NCBI GenBank assembly: GCA_036666555.1
Contig: JAVWVS010000005.1
Location: 1-64,000 of the forward strand
DNA length: 64,000 bases
Origin: UMGS1251 sp036666555
GTDB lineage: Bacteria > Bacillota > Clostridia > Lachnospirales > Lachnospiraceae
Reading direction: 5' to 3'
Shown one piece after another: positions 24,692 through 33,369 of this stretch. Both the position numbers and the translations under genes were made by a program. The number at the start of each line of letters is the position of its first letter. The first letter of the stretch is position 1. Under the pieces are notes generated by a model, which was given only the letters and a program-made list of their open reading frames with translations, did not search any database and had not been told where the DNA came from.

Positions 24692-24720
24692 GTATATTTC
24701 GATGGTAAAGTGGAACTATT
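24692..24720 (+). promoter_or_regulatory. SigF/SigG-like promoter of sigG
   Basis: GTATA (24692-24696), 15 bp, then GGAACTATT (24712-24720) match the forespore consensus (GYATA, about 15 bp, GGNRANANT) with one departure. SigF drives sigG in known sporulators, so the site fits the gene 34 bp downstream. Confidence 0.6.
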
Positions 24721-24753
24721 TTTAGTAGGAAATGATTCTAAGGAGGACTAAAA

Positions 24754-25533
24754 ATGGCACTGACGAAAGTTGAAATATGCGGAGTGAATACGGCAACACT
24801 TCCTTTACTAAAAGAGGAAGAGAAGAAAGCGTTATTCATACGGATTAAGGCAGGGGATGAACAGGCAAAGGAAGAATATATCAAAGGGAATTTAAGACTT
24901 GTTTTAAGTGTAATTAAACGATTTTCAAATAGCAATGAGAATCCGGATGATTTGTTTCAAATTGGATGTATTGGATTGATAAAGGCAATTAATAATTTTA
25001 ACACGGAATTAAATGTGAAATTTTCCACTTATGCAGTACCTATGATCATTGGAGAAATCAGGCGCTACATGCGTGACAACAATTCCATTCGAGTGAGTCG
25101 TTCACTGAGAGATACGGCATATAAGGCCATTTATGCAAAAGAAAATTTTATGAAACAATATTTTAAAGAACCTACCCTGCAAGAAGTGGCAGCTGAAATT
25201 GGAATCTCAAAAGAGGATATTGTCTTTGCACTGGATGCCATACAAGTACCTATGAGTCTACAAGAACCGGTATATAGTGATGGCGGGGATGCACTTTATG
25301 TGATGGACCAGATCAGTGACAAGAAAAATAAAGAGGAAAACTGGGTGGAGGAGCTGTCCTTAGAGGCAGCTATGAAACATTTAAACGAAAGAGAAAGATA
25401 TATTATCAAACTCCGTTTTTTTGAAGGAAAGACCCAGATGGAAGTAGCGGGAGAGATTGATATCTCCCAGGCACAAGTCAGCCGGTTGGAAAAAAATGCA
25501 CTTCGTGTTATGCGTCAGTATCTGTCGGCTTAA
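24754..25533 (+). CDS. sigG: Forespore sigma factor SigG
   Basis: A 259-residue sigma-70 family factor of the SigF/SigG branch. The N-terminal segment (KVEICGVNTATLPLL) is characteristic of SigG, followed by region 2 (GNLRLVLSVIKRFSNSNENPDDLFQIGCIGLIKAI), the SigG-type MRDNNSIRVSRSLRDTAYKAI and region 4 helix-turn-helix QMEVAGEIDISQAQVSRLEK. It directs late forespore transcription after engulfment. The start has AAGGAGG 8 bp upstream. In many Clostridia it is found near spoIIGA-sigE, as here. Confidence 0.96.
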   Translation: MALTKVEICGVNTATLPLLKEEEKKALFIRIKAGDEQAKEEYIKGNLRLVLSVIKRFSNSNENPDDLFQIGCIGLIKAINNFNTELNVKFSTYAVPMIIGEIRRYMRDNNSIRVSRSLRDTAYKAIYAKENFMKQYFKEPTLQEVAAEIGISKEDIVFALDAIQVPMSLQEPVYSDGGDALYVMDQISDKKNKEENWVEELSLEAAMKHLNERERYIIKLRFFEGKTQMEVAGEIDISQAQVSRLEKNALRVMRQYLSA

Positions 25534-25602
25534 AATAGTCATAACAAGGACAAGGGATGCATATAAATAAAAGGGGAGCGAAATACCGGAAAGGGGCAGT
25601 TT

Positions 25603-25722
25603 ATGAGGTGGAAATCAACCATAAAATGTCTGCTTTTACTTTTGCTTGTTTTACTGTGTATGTCCATTCCATCCAGTGCATCGAATGTAAATATATCCAT
25701 GGTAACCATAGACAAAAAGTAA
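25603..25722 (+). CDS. Small secreted or membrane peptide (39 residues)
   Basis: An ORF too short for most callers: ATG at 25603, TAA at 25720-25722. The protein starts MRWKSTIK, has a hydrophobic core with an eleven-of-twelve Leu/Val stretch, then SIPSSA, a plausible signal peptidase I site, leaving a mature part of about 13 residues (SNVNISMVTIDKK). AAAGGGG lies 6 bp before the ATG. It sits 70 bp after sigG and is followed by a terminator at 25750. It could be a peptide made in sporulation, a signal, or the stub of a longer secreted protein. No family is recognised. A 64-codon frame over the same stretch looks like a shadow. Confidence 0.5.
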   Translation: MRWKSTIKCLLLLLLVLLCMSIPSSASNVNISMVTIDKK

Positions 25723-25749
25723 AAACAGTAAAAAAAATCAAAATTATGT

Positions 25750-25778
25750 AAAACAGCTCTTTTAATGGAGCTGTTTTT
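25750..25778 (+). terminator. Terminator of the sigG unit
   Basis: AAAACAGCTC and GAGCTGTTTT pair around TTTTAATG, followed by T-rich sequence. With the small ORF, it explains the 301-bp gap 25534-25834. Confidence 0.85.
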
Positions 25779-25834
25779 CTGTTACAATTTTAAGCAAGGT
25801 AGTAAATGATGAAGAAAAACAAAAGGAGAGAGCA

Positions 25835-26506
25835 ATGTACAAGGCATGCATATTTGATTTAGACGGAACACTTACAGATACGCTTGCATCCTTAACGTAT
25901 TCGGTGAATGAAACGCTGAAAGAGATGAAGCTGACAGAGATTACAAGTAGTCAGTGCCGTGAATTTGTAGGGAACGGAGCCAGATATTTAATGACGAAGG
26001 CATTAGAGGTATCCGGGGACCGTGATTTGATACGGATAGAGGAAGCAATGGAGCGATATGGACGCATATTCGGAGCCAATTGTACATATCATGTAGAAGC
26101 ATACGAGGGAATCAAGGAGATGCTGAATGAATTGACAAGGCAGGGAGTGCAACTGGCCGTGTTATCGAACAAGCCACATCTGCAGACGGTGCATGTAGTG
26201 GAGACGATATTTGGGAAAGACCGATTTTCATATATTTTAGGACAGAAAGATGAAGTGCCAAGAAAGCCGGACCCGGCAGGGATCTTCTTCCTTTTAAATC
26301 AAATGAAAATAGTCTCCTCGGAGTGTTTGTACATTGGAGATTCAGATGTGGATATGGTGACGGGAAACGCAGCAAAGGTAAAAACTGTTGGAGCAGAATG
26401 GGGGTTCCGTTCCAAAAAAATACTGATGGATGCAGGAGCGCAATACACGATTGAACAGCCGAAAAAGTTACTGGAATTATGTATGACGGATAAAAATAAG
26501 AAATAA
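25835..26506 (+). CDS. HAD-superfamily phosphatase (Gph/PGP type)
   Basis: A 223-residue HAD hydrolase with motif I DLDGTLTDT (residues 8-16, nucleophile Asp8), motif II LSNKPH, the lysine in PRKPDP and motif IV YIGDSDVDM. The helical cap between motifs I and II is the type seen in phosphoglycolate phosphatase and related sugar-phosphate phosphatases; substrate cannot be fixed. A ribosome site AAAGGAGAG precedes the ATG. A small acidic protein gene follows after 25 bp and is likely in the same operon. Confidence 0.88.
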   Translation: MYKACIFDLDGTLTDTLASLTYSVNETLKEMKLTEITSSQCREFVGNGARYLMTKALEVSGDRDLIRIEEAMERYGRIFGANCTYHVEAYEGIKEMLNELTRQGVQLAVLSNKPHLQTVHVVETIFGKDRFSYILGQKDEVPRKPDPAGIFFLLNQMKIVSSECLYIGDSDVDMVTGNAAKVKTVGAEWGFRSKKILMDAGAQYTIEQPKKLLELCMTDKNKK

Positions 26507-26531
26507 AATGGTAAAGGGAGGAAACAGAGAG

Positions 26532-26795
26532 ATGAATGAGTACGATGAGGAGTGTTTACAGACATTTTTAAACAAGCAGCAACAATTATTTGATGAGCCG
26601 GTAGCAGAAACACTGGCAGAAGCAGAGGCGTTTTTGGAGGATTGCATGGCTGTGATTGTGGAATCGATTGAAGAGGTCAAAGCTTATTTTGAAGAAAGTG
26701 GTGCAGATGTAGATGGAATGTCGTTAGATGAGATAGAGGAAGCTTCGGAAGTGTTTCCACTGCCGAATGGCCAGTATTTAATCGTAGAGGGATAA
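26532..26795 (+). CDS. Small acidic conserved-type protein, function unknown
   Basis: An 87-residue, strongly acidic protein (MNEYDEECLQTFLNKQQQLF..., about a quarter Asp/Glu) with predicted helices and a last strand NGQYLIVEG. There is no membrane segment or signal. The ATG at 26532 is used because GGGAGG lies 10 bp upstream; the in-frame ATG at 26508 has no site. Proteins of this kind in Lachnospiraceae are sometimes labelled glyoxalase without evidence, and I see no VOC motif. It ends 12 bp before a terminator. Confidence 0.6.
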   Translation: MNEYDEECLQTFLNKQQQLFDEPVAETLAEAEAFLEDCMAVIVESIEEVKAYFEESGADVDGMSLDEIEEASEVFPLPNGQYLIVEG

Positions 26796-26807
26796 TCGCA
26801 TAAAGAA

Positions 26808-26836
26808 AGGCCGCGGCTAACTGACCGCGGCTTTTT
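26808..26836 (+). terminator. Terminator shared with the end of the opposing gene
   Basis: GCCGCGG and CCGCGGC pair around CTAACTGA, followed by TTTTTT. The 3' arm and T-run also encode the last residues and stop of the minus-strand gene that ends at 26817. Confidence 0.9.
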
Positions 26837-27245
26837 TCAATGCATCATCAATGGCATCTACAATTACCTGAGAGGTATAGGGATTTTCTTTGGAATGCTG
26901 GATGTGTTCCAAAGACTGAGAAGAATATATTTGTTGAGAAATATCTTCCAGTGCAGGCTGAATCAGAGGATACATGGTGGTGACGGTTTCATCCAGATTG
27001 ATAAAGCGGATGGAATTGATATGGGAATGATCCACGGCAACTTCAATTTCCAGATGATTGTTGTTGAGAGTAACCGTGGAAGTATAAATACCAGGGGTAT
27101 ACTGACTTTTGGAAACCACATCTTTTTTATGTCCCAGAAACATAAAGGTCAGGAGAAGTATCAGAAAAATCCCCAGAACCACAAACAGAATGGTATAAAT
27201 AATTTCTTTCATGTGAAGTACAATAATTTTTGTCTTGGAACTCAT
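26817..27245 (-). CDS. Membrane-anchored protein, possibly FMN-bind-like
   Basis: A 142-residue protein with one N-terminal membrane segment (about 13-36), then a soluble domain outside the membrane: TPGIYTSTVTLNNNHLEIEVAVDHSHINSIRFINL and a C-terminal TSQVIVDAIDDALKKA. The order of a GxYxxxV strand, a KITxI-like strand and a C-terminal helix resembles FMN-bind domains, but the usual SGATxTS flavin-attachment motif is not seen. The resemblance is therefore structural at best. AGGAGG precedes ATG 27245. Convergent with the small acidic protein gene; divergent from pth. Confidence 0.6.
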   Translation of the reverse strand: MSSKTKIIVLHMKEIIYTILFVVLGIFLILLLTFMFLGHKKDVVSKSQYTPGIYTSTVTLNNNHLEIEVAVDHSHINSIRFINLDETVTTMYPLIQPALEDISQQIYSSQSLEHIQHSKENPYTSQVIVDAIDDALKKAAVS

Positions 27246-27322
27246 AGAAACCTCCTGTATGGATTGTGCATTACTTTTTATAATTATATGTGGGACAATA
27301 GAAAATTATTCGTATGTTTCGC

Positions 27323-27351
27323 GTGACAAACAAGGGGCATTCTTGTAAAAT
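27323..27351 (+). promoter_or_regulatory. Possible pth-mfd promoter
   Basis: GTGACA, 17 bp, TAAAAT. The expected transcription start would fall close to the AAGGAGGTGG ribosome site, so leader length is marginal. Confidence 0.35.
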
Positions 27352-27369
27352 GAAAAAGGAGGTGGTAAC

Positions 27370-27957
27370 GTGTTTATTATTATAGGACTTGGGAACCCTA
27401 CCTTACAGTACGAACATACGAGACATAATGTGGGATTTGATGTCATAGATACCCTTGCAGAAAAATATAATATAGAAGTAGATATGAGGAAACACCGTGC
27501 GTTCTGTGGAAAAGGAATCATTGCAGGACAGAAGGTCATTCTTGCAAAACCACAGACCTTTATGAATTTAAGTGGGGAAAGTGTGCGGGGGCTGATTGAA
27601 TATTATAAAGTAGATGCAGAACAAGAACTTCTTGTGATCTATGATGATGTGAGTCTGGATGTGGGACAACTGCGTATTCGAAAAAAAGGAAGTGCAGGAG
27701 GCCATAACGGAATCAAGAATATCATTGCGCATATCGGAAGTGATGTTTTTCCCAGAATTAAAATTGGGGTAGGAGAGAAACCTAAAAAGTATGATTTGGC
27801 AGATTACGTATTGGGTCATTTTTCAAAAGGAGAAAAGGAATCGATGGAAGAAGGATACCAACGAGCGGCGAAAGCGGTGGAAATGATTGTAGCGGGTGAA
27901 TTAGAATCCGCAATGAACCAGTTTAATAAAAAAGTGAAACCAAAGGAGTCCGTATAA
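27370..27957 (+). CDS. pth: Peptidyl-tRNA hydrolase, GTG start
   Basis: A 195-residue Pth that releases tRNA from stalled peptidyl-tRNA. It has IIGLGNPTLQYEHTRHNVGFDVID (catalytic His in the RHNVGF motif), KPQTFMNLSGES and the DDVSLDVGQLRIRKKGSAGGHNG stretch with the catalytic Asp. GTG 27370 follows AAGGAGGTGG by a normal distance and no ATG fits. The next gene, mfd, starts after 1 bp, a common neighbour in Firmicutes. Confidence 0.96.
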   Translation: MFIIIGLGNPTLQYEHTRHNVGFDVIDTLAEKYNIEVDMRKHRAFCGKGIIAGQKVILAKPQTFMNLSGESVRGLIEYYKVDAEQELLVIYDDVSLDVGQLRIRKKGSAGGHNGIKNIIAHIGSDVFPRIKIGVGEKPKKYDLADYVLGHFSKGEKESMEEGYQRAAKAVEMIVAGELESAMNQFNKKVKPKESV

Positions 27958-27958
27958 T

Positions 27959-30900
27959 ATGCAATCCTTTGTAAAGCCTCTGGAAGAATTGGCTGAATTA
28001 GAAATCATTCGTAAGACGAAGATGGAAAAACAGGGTGTGATGCACATATCAGGTTGTGTCGGCTCTCAGAAAACGCATTTCATGTATGCACTTAGCGATG
28101 GTTGTTCCAGAAAAATCATCGCTGTTTCCAGTGAGTCGAAAGCAAAAGCAATCTATGAGGAATACCGGCTTTTGGAGGAAGCGGTCTATTTGTATCCGGC
28201 AAAGGATCTGTTGTTTTATCAGGCAGATTTGCGTGGAAAAGAATTAATACGCCGCCGTATGGAAGTACTTCAGGCAATTATAGAAAGCAAAGAAGTAACG
28301 GTTATCACAAGCTTTGATGGTTTTATGGATGCACTGCTACCCATGGAAGAACTTAAAAATAAAATCATAACCATCCAGGTGGGAACCGGAATTGATTATA
28401 GCACATTGCAAAAACAACTTTCCGAATATGGTTATGACCGGGAAGTACAGATAGAAAGTCCGGGGCAATTTGCAGTTCGCGGTGGCATTTTGGATATTTA
28501 TCCATTGACGGAAGAAGTGCCTATTCGAATAGAACTGTGGGGGGATGAGGTAGATTCTATTCGGACTTTCGATGTGGAGAGTCAGCGCTCCATTGAAAAC
28601 TTAGAAGAGATTACCATCTATCCGGCAACGGATTTTCCGGAAAAAGAAGCAAAGAGAGTATCTTTTTTAGATTATTTCGATAAAAAGCAAAGTATTTTAT
28701 ATTTGGATGAACCGGTGAGGCTTTTGGAAAAAGGCGAAAATGTAGAGGCAGAGTTTGTAAAAGCGCAGGCCAATCGTCTGGAAAGTGGATTGGAAGTATC
28801 CAATGAAGAAATGAAAATATTTTCTACCAAGGAGATTGTTACAAAAATCAATCAATACAGCAGTATTGGATTTTCTATGTTAGAAGCAAAACCAAAGGAA
28901 TTTAAGATTCGAGAAAGTTATCATTTGGTAACAAAAGGAGTGAACCCTTATCATAATAGTTTTGATATGCTGACCAAAGATTTGAAACGGCTGAAACGGA
29001 ATGAATACCGCGTGATCTTACTGTCCGGTTCCAGAACCAGAGCCAAGCGGTTGGCAGAGGATTTAAGGGACTATGATCTTTCTAGTTTTTACAGTGAAAC
29101 GTTGGATCGGGAAGTGAATCCCGGGGAAATCATGGTAGCTTATGGACATGTAAATGAAGGCTATGAATACCCCATGCTGAAATTCATGGTAATTTCTGAA
29201 ACAGATATTTTTGGGAAAGTAAAAAAGAAGAAAAAAAGAAAAACCTATGAAGGTCAGAAGATACAGAATTTTTCCGAACTTGGTATCGGAGATTATGTGG
29301 TACATGAAAATCATGGAGTGGGAATCTACCGCGGGATTGAAAAAATTGAAGTAGATAAAGTGTCAAAAGACTATATGAAAATATCCTATGCTGCAGGGGG
29401 TAATCTTTATATTCCCGCGACACAGCTGGATTTGATTCAAAAATTTGCAGCAGCGGATGCGAAGAAACCCAAACTGAACCGTTTGGGAAGCCAGGAGTGG
29501 ATAAAAACCAAGACCAGGGTCCGTGGGGCAGTCAAAGAAATTGCAAAAGATTTAGTGGAGCTTTATGCCACCAGACAGGAACAGGAAGGATATGTATACG
29601 GACCGGATACGGTATGGCAAAAAGAATTTGAGGAAATGTTTCCTTTTGAAGAAACCGAAGATCAGATTCTGGCGATTGAAGCAACCAAAAAAGATATGGA
29701 AAGTCACAAAATTATGGATCGCTTAATTTGTGGGGATGTAGGATATGGGAAAACAGAAATTGCTATCCGCGCTGCGTTTAAAGCGGTACAAGAAGATAAA
29801 CAAGTGGTGTATTTAGTTCCTACAACGATTTTGGCCCAGCAGCATTACAACACATTTGTACAACGGATGAAAGATTTTCCTGTGAGAGTGGATCTGATGT
29901 GCCGGTTTCGTACTGTGGCACAGCAGAAAAAAACCATTGCAGATTTAAAAAAGGGACTGGTGGACATTGTGATTGGAACACACCGCCTATTAAGCCAGGA
30001 TATGAAGTACAAGAATTTGGGACTGCTGATTATTGATGAAGAGCAGCGCTTTGGTGTGCAGCATAAGGAGACTATTAAAAAAATGCGGGATAATATAGAC
30101 GTACTGACCCTTACGGCTACACCAATCCCACGAACCCTTCATATGAGCCTTATAGGCATTCGAGATATGAGTGTGCTGGAAGAACCACCGATGGACAGAA
30201 TGCCCATCCAGACCTATGTCATGGAATACAATGACGAAATGGTCAGAGAAGCAATTCAGAGGGAAATCTCCAGACAAGGGCAGGTCTATTATGTATTTAA
30301 TCGTGTGCAGGACATTGTAGAAATCACCGGTCGGATACAGAAACTGGTGCCGGAAGCAACGGTGGCATTTGCCCATGGACAGATGCGAGAACATCAATTA
30401 GAAAAGATTATGTTTGATTTTATTAATGGAGATATTGACGTACTGGTTTCAACTACCATTATAGAAACAGGGTTGGATATCTCGAATGTGAATACTATGA
30501 TTATTCATGACGCAGACCGGCTTGGTTTGTCCCAGCTGTACCAGTTGCGTGGCAGGGTAGGACGTTCGAATCGTATGGCATATGCATTTTTACTTTATAA
30601 ACGAGATAAGCTTTTAAAAGAAGTAGCAGAAAAACGTCTGGCGGCCATTCGGGAATTTACCGATCTGGGATCCGGGTTTAAGATTGCCATGCGGGATCTG
30701 GAGATTAGAGGTGCAGGGAATCTACTGGGAGCGGAGCAACATGGACATATGGAAGCTGTGGGATATGATCTCTATTGTAAAATGCTGAACGAAGCGGTGA
30801 AACATTTAAAGGGAGAGTCACAAGAAGAGGAAACCTACACGACTACCATAGATTTGAATTTGGATGCATTTATTCCATCTTCGTATATTCCCAATGAATA

Positions 30901-31300
30901 CCAGAAATTGGATATCTATAAACGAATTGCAAGTTTGGAAAATGAAGAAGAGATGGATGACATGGTGGAAGAACTCATCGACCGCTTTGGTGATATTCCC
31001 AAAAAAGTGCAGCAGCTTCTGACCATTGCACATCTGAAGGGACTTGCTCATAGTGAGTACATGACGGCTGTAGAACAAAAGGGAGAAGAGTATCGATTTG
31101 TGATGTATGAGCATGCCAACATAGCAGTGGCGGCTATACCGGAAATGTTAAAACAGTTTCATGGAGATTTGACATTTAAAGTAGATGCGAATCCATATTT
31201 TTGCTATTATAAACCAGGAACAAATAAAAAAGCAAAAGAAGAATCGGCATTGGAAGTGGTAAAAAAAGTGTTAAATGCTGTAAAAACATTGATTCTATAA
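27959..31300 (+). CDS. mfd: Transcription-repair coupling factor Mfd
   Basis: A 1113-residue translocase that removes stalled RNA polymerase and recruits UvrA. N-terminal UvrB-like domains are followed by the RNA polymerase-interacting domain (GDYVVHENHGVGIYRGIEKIEV at about 445) and the RecG-like motor with Walker A GDVGYGKTE at 592-600 and DEEQ at 693-696. The helicase motifs continue (TATPIPRTLHMSL, STTIIETGLDI, QLRGRVGRS), and a C-terminal TRCF domain ends the protein. Length is normal. It follows pth by 1 bp. Confidence 0.97.
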   Translation: MQSFVKPLEELAELEIIRKTKMEKQGVMHISGCVGSQKTHFMYALSDGCSRKIIAVSSESKAKAIYEEYRLLEEAVYLYPAKDLLFYQADLRGKELIRRRMEVLQAIIESKEVTVITSFDGFMDALLPMEELKNKIITIQVGTGIDYSTLQKQLSEYGYDREVQIESPGQFAVRGGILDIYPLTEEVPIRIELWGDEVDSIRTFDVESQRSIENLEEITIYPATDFPEKEAKRVSFLDYFDKKQSILYLDEPVRLLEKGENVEAEFVKAQANRLESGLEVSNEEMKIFSTKEIVTKINQYSSIGFSMLEAKPKEFKIRESYHLVTKGVNPYHNSFDMLTKDLKRLKRNEYRVILLSGSRTRAKRLAEDLRDYDLSSFYSETLDREVNPGEIMVAYGHVNEGYEYPMLKFMVISETDIFGKVKKKKKRKTYEGQKIQNFSELGIGDYVVHENHGVGIYRGIEKIEVDKVSKDYMKISYAAGGNLYIPATQLDLIQKFAAADAKKPKLNRLGSQEWIKTKTRVRGAVKEIAKDLVELYATRQEQEGYVYGPDTVWQKEFEEMFPFEETEDQILAIEATKKDMESHKIMDRLICGDVGYGKTEIAIRAAFKAVQEDKQVVYLVPTTILAQQHYNTFVQRMKDFPVRVDLMCRFRTVAQQKKTIADLKKGLVDIVIGTHRLLSQDMKYKNLGLLIIDEEQRFGVQHKETIKKMRDNIDVLTLTATPIPRTLHMSLIGIRDMSVLEEPPMDRMPIQTYVMEYNDEMVREAIQREISRQGQVYYVFNRVQDIVEITGRIQKLVPEATVAFAHGQMREHQLEKIMFDFINGDIDVLVSTTIIETGLDISNVNTMIIHDADRLGLSQLYQLRGRVGRSNRMAYAFLLYKRDKLLKEVAEKRLAAIREFTDLGSGFKIAMRDLEIRGAGNLLGAEQHGHMEAVGYDLYCKMLNEAVKHLKGESQEEETYTTTIDLNLDAFIPSSYIPNEYQKLDIYKRIASLENEEEMDDMVEELIDRFGDIPKKVQQLLTIAHLKGLAHSEYMTAVEQKGEEYRFVMYEHANIAVAAIPEMLKQFHGDLTFKVDANPYFCYYKPGTNKKAKEESALEVVKKVLNAVKTLIL

Positions 31301-31317
31301 GGGAAAAAGGCTATAAT
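31289..31317 (+). promoter_or_regulatory. Promoter of the foldase gene
   Basis: TTGATT (31289-31294), 17 bp, TATAAT (31312-31317). The -35 box overlaps the end of mfd. The foldase start is 36 bp further on. Confidence 0.7.
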
Positions 31318-31353
31318 AAATACTTGTTGAACAGAGATATGAAGGAGGTACTT

Positions 31354-32394
31354 ATGAAACCAATGGGAAAAAGAATCCGAGTGCTTGGACTTGCCGCAAT
31401 AATGGGCACGACTATGCTGACCGGGTGTGGAGAATTAAAAAAGGATGATGTCGTAGCAACGGTAGGAGACAGTAAGATTACAGGAAGTGTTGCTAATTTT
31501 TATACCAGATTTCAGCAGGCGCAGTATGAGACTTATTATGCACAAATGATGGGTGGTGCAGATACCATGTGGAGCCAGAAGACCAATGGGAAGAAGACCT
31601 ATGAAGATGATGTAAAGAAAACGGCACTGGAAGGTTTGGAACAGATGTATATCTTGGAAGATCATATGAAAGATTACGAAGTTACCATTTCCGATGAAGA
31701 AAAAGCAAAAATAGAAAAGACAGCGAACAAGTTTATCAAAGACAATGAATTAAAAGCAAAAGAAGCAACTTCAGCAGACCCGGAGACGGTGGGAAAGATA
31801 TTGACATTGATGACGATTCAGCAAAAGATGAGCAAGGCAATGACTGCAGAAGTGAATAAAGAGGTAGATGATAAGGAAGCAGCACAAAAAAGCATGCAGT
31901 ATGTAACATTTCCATATTCCACTGCAGATGAAAGCGGGGCAGCCACTGCACTAGATGACGCCGGAAAAGCAGAAGTGAAGAAAAAAGCAGAGGCATTTGC
32001 AGTCGGTGGCAAGGATGCGGCAGATTTTGCGGCTTTTGCGAAAGAGCAAAAAATGGAAGCACAGACTGCTACCTTTGATGCAAAATCCACATCTCCAGAT
32101 GCAGCATTGGTTCAAGCCGCAGATGGATTGGCAGCCAATGAGACCACTGGTGTGGTAGAGACGGAAAATGGATGTTACGTGGCAAGGGTAACCAGTTTAT
32201 TAGACCGGGCGGCTACCGATAAAAAGAAAGAAGCCATCGTATCGGAAAGACAGCAGGTAGAGTTTGATAAGATTTACAAAGGTTTCAAGAAAAAGACAGA
32301 CATTAGTGTCAATAAGAAAAATTGGAACAAGATTGATTTTGAAAAACAAGGAATTACGGTGAAAAAAGTAGAAGATAAACCATATACAGATTAA
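31354..32394 (+). CDS. Lipoprotein foldase of the PrsA/SurA type
   Basis: A 346-residue lipoprotein. The signal ends in the lipobox LTGC (the Cys becomes the lipidated first residue), so it is anchored outside the membrane. The N-terminal helical part (VVATVGDSKITGSVANFYTRF) is the SurA-type chaperone start, and the later AAFAKEQKMEAQTATFDAK...GVVETENGCYVARV region resembles a divergent parvulin-like domain. It probably helps exported proteins fold. ATG 31354 follows AAGGAGG; the frame upstream has no site. The enzymatic rotamase activity is not assured because the domain is divergent. Confidence 0.8.
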   Translation: MKPMGKRIRVLGLAAIMGTTMLTGCGELKKDDVVATVGDSKITGSVANFYTRFQQAQYETYYAQMMGGADTMWSQKTNGKKTYEDDVKKTALEGLEQMYILEDHMKDYEVTISDEEKAKIEKTANKFIKDNELKAKEATSADPETVGKILTLMTIQQKMSKAMTAEVNKEVDDKEAAQKSMQYVTFPYSTADESGAATALDDAGKAEVKKKAEAFAVGGKDAADFAAFAKEQKMEAQTATFDAKSTSPDAALVQAADGLAANETTGVVETENGCYVARVTSLLDRAATDKKKEAIVSERQQVEFDKIYKGFKKKTDISVNKKNWNKIDFEKQGITVKKVEDKPYTD

Positions 32395-32403
32395 GCAGGA
32401 ATT

Positions 32404-33213
32404 ATGACAAAAGAAGAATTTTATCAAGCAATCGGACTTTCCCAAGGGGCACAAATGGCGCTGGGGGAAGTCCGTTTAAATAAGACGAAAGAACGATATT
32501 GGGAGCAGAAGTTCTACAATGACCGGGTAGCGTTCTATGAATGGTTAAGGAATATGCCCAATGGGTCTTTGACAGCACTTGCTGTTTATATAGAATTAGC
32601 GCTTAACACTTATCAGAGCTATCAAGAACAAGGGATTGAGCAACAAGTGTATATAGATACCTTTCGAGATTTAGCCATATGGTGTGAGCACAATTATAAA
32701 ATGAGCGGAAGCTTCGGCATTTCAGAATGGGAATGGTTAAGTTGTTCGGTGGATATGCGAGTATTTCGTCTAGGTAGACTGCAATTTGAACCCACGGTAT
32801 TGGACCGGGAAGTGGTGTGGAACGAAGCAGTTATTCCCGTTGGAACGAAGGTGTTAAACGTACATATTCCGGAGGGCGAGCCACTATTAAAAAGTGCTTG
32901 TGACCGTTCTTTTGAAAAGGCAAAAGAGTTTTTTCAAAAAGAATATCCATACGCAGTCTGTACCACCTGGTTGCTGTCTCCCGAATTAGGGGAACTATTG
33001 GACGCAACCTCCAATATCTATCAATTTCAACAGCGGTTTTATATCTACGATGTGGATCATAGCTTTCCACAAATAGAACAACGGGTCTTTGGAAAAATCA
33101 GTAGGGACAAGGCAAGATATCCAGAACAAAATGAATTGCAAAGAAAAGTAAAGCAGAAGTTGCTGGCAGGAACTGATTTTGGAATGGGGTGTGGAATTTT
33201 GGTATGCTCGTGA
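32404..33213 (+). CDS. Acyltransferase-like (DUF5596-type) protein, 3' end possibly altered
   Basis: A 269-residue cytoplasmic protein with an N-terminal helical domain (MTKEEFYQAIGLSQ...RLNKTKERYWEQKFYND) and a GNAT-like second half (LNVHIPEGEPLLKSACDRSFEKAKEFFQKEYP, TTWLLSPELGELL). I recall such proteins as acyltransferase-domain or DUF5596 proteins of Clostridia; substrate unknown. Its last codons overlap, in another frame, a fragment of dinD at 33191, so a recombination joint may have replaced the last few residues. The ATG lies 9 bp after the foldase stop, so the two are probably one operon. Confidence 0.65.
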   Translation: MTKEEFYQAIGLSQGAQMALGEVRLNKTKERYWEQKFYNDRVAFYEWLRNMPNGSLTALAVYIELALNTYQSYQEQGIEQQVYIDTFRDLAIWCEHNYKMSGSFGISEWEWLSCSVDMRVFRLGRLQFEPTVLDREVVWNEAVIPVGTKVLNVHIPEGEPLLKSACDRSFEKAKEFFQKEYPYAVCTTWLLSPELGELLDATSNIYQFQQRFYIYDVDHSFPQIEQRVFGKISRDKARYPEQNELQRKVKQKLLAGTDFGMGCGILVCS

Positions 33214-33358
33214 GCTGTCCTTAGCACTTGATTATGCTGAATGGCGTAATTTTACAAAAGTTATCGACAAAGCAATGCTCTCATGCCAAAACAGTGGATT
33301 TGAGTGTGCAGACCATTTTGTTGAGGTCAACAAAATCGTAACAACATCCCCAAAGTAG
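33191..33358 (+). pseudogene. dinD fragment (DNA-damage-inducible protein D)
   Basis: One frame from 33191 to the TAG at 33356-33358 reads VEFWYARELSLALDYAEW, RNFTKVIDKA, CQNSGFECADHFVEVNKIV. This matches my recollection of the N-terminal third of DinD (a damage-inducible protein with a BRO-like start). There is no ribosome site or upstream part, and a stop follows after 55 codons where intact DinD continues for some 200 more. It is a remnant, not a working gene. It overlaps the end of the acyltransferase-like gene by 23 bp. Confidence 0.7.
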
Positions 33359-33369
33359 CATTATGGTAT

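Noticed and set aside
25557..25751. A 64-codon frame after sigG
   Set aside because: It overlaps the 39-residue secreted ORF, which has a better ribosome site and a clear signal-like core.
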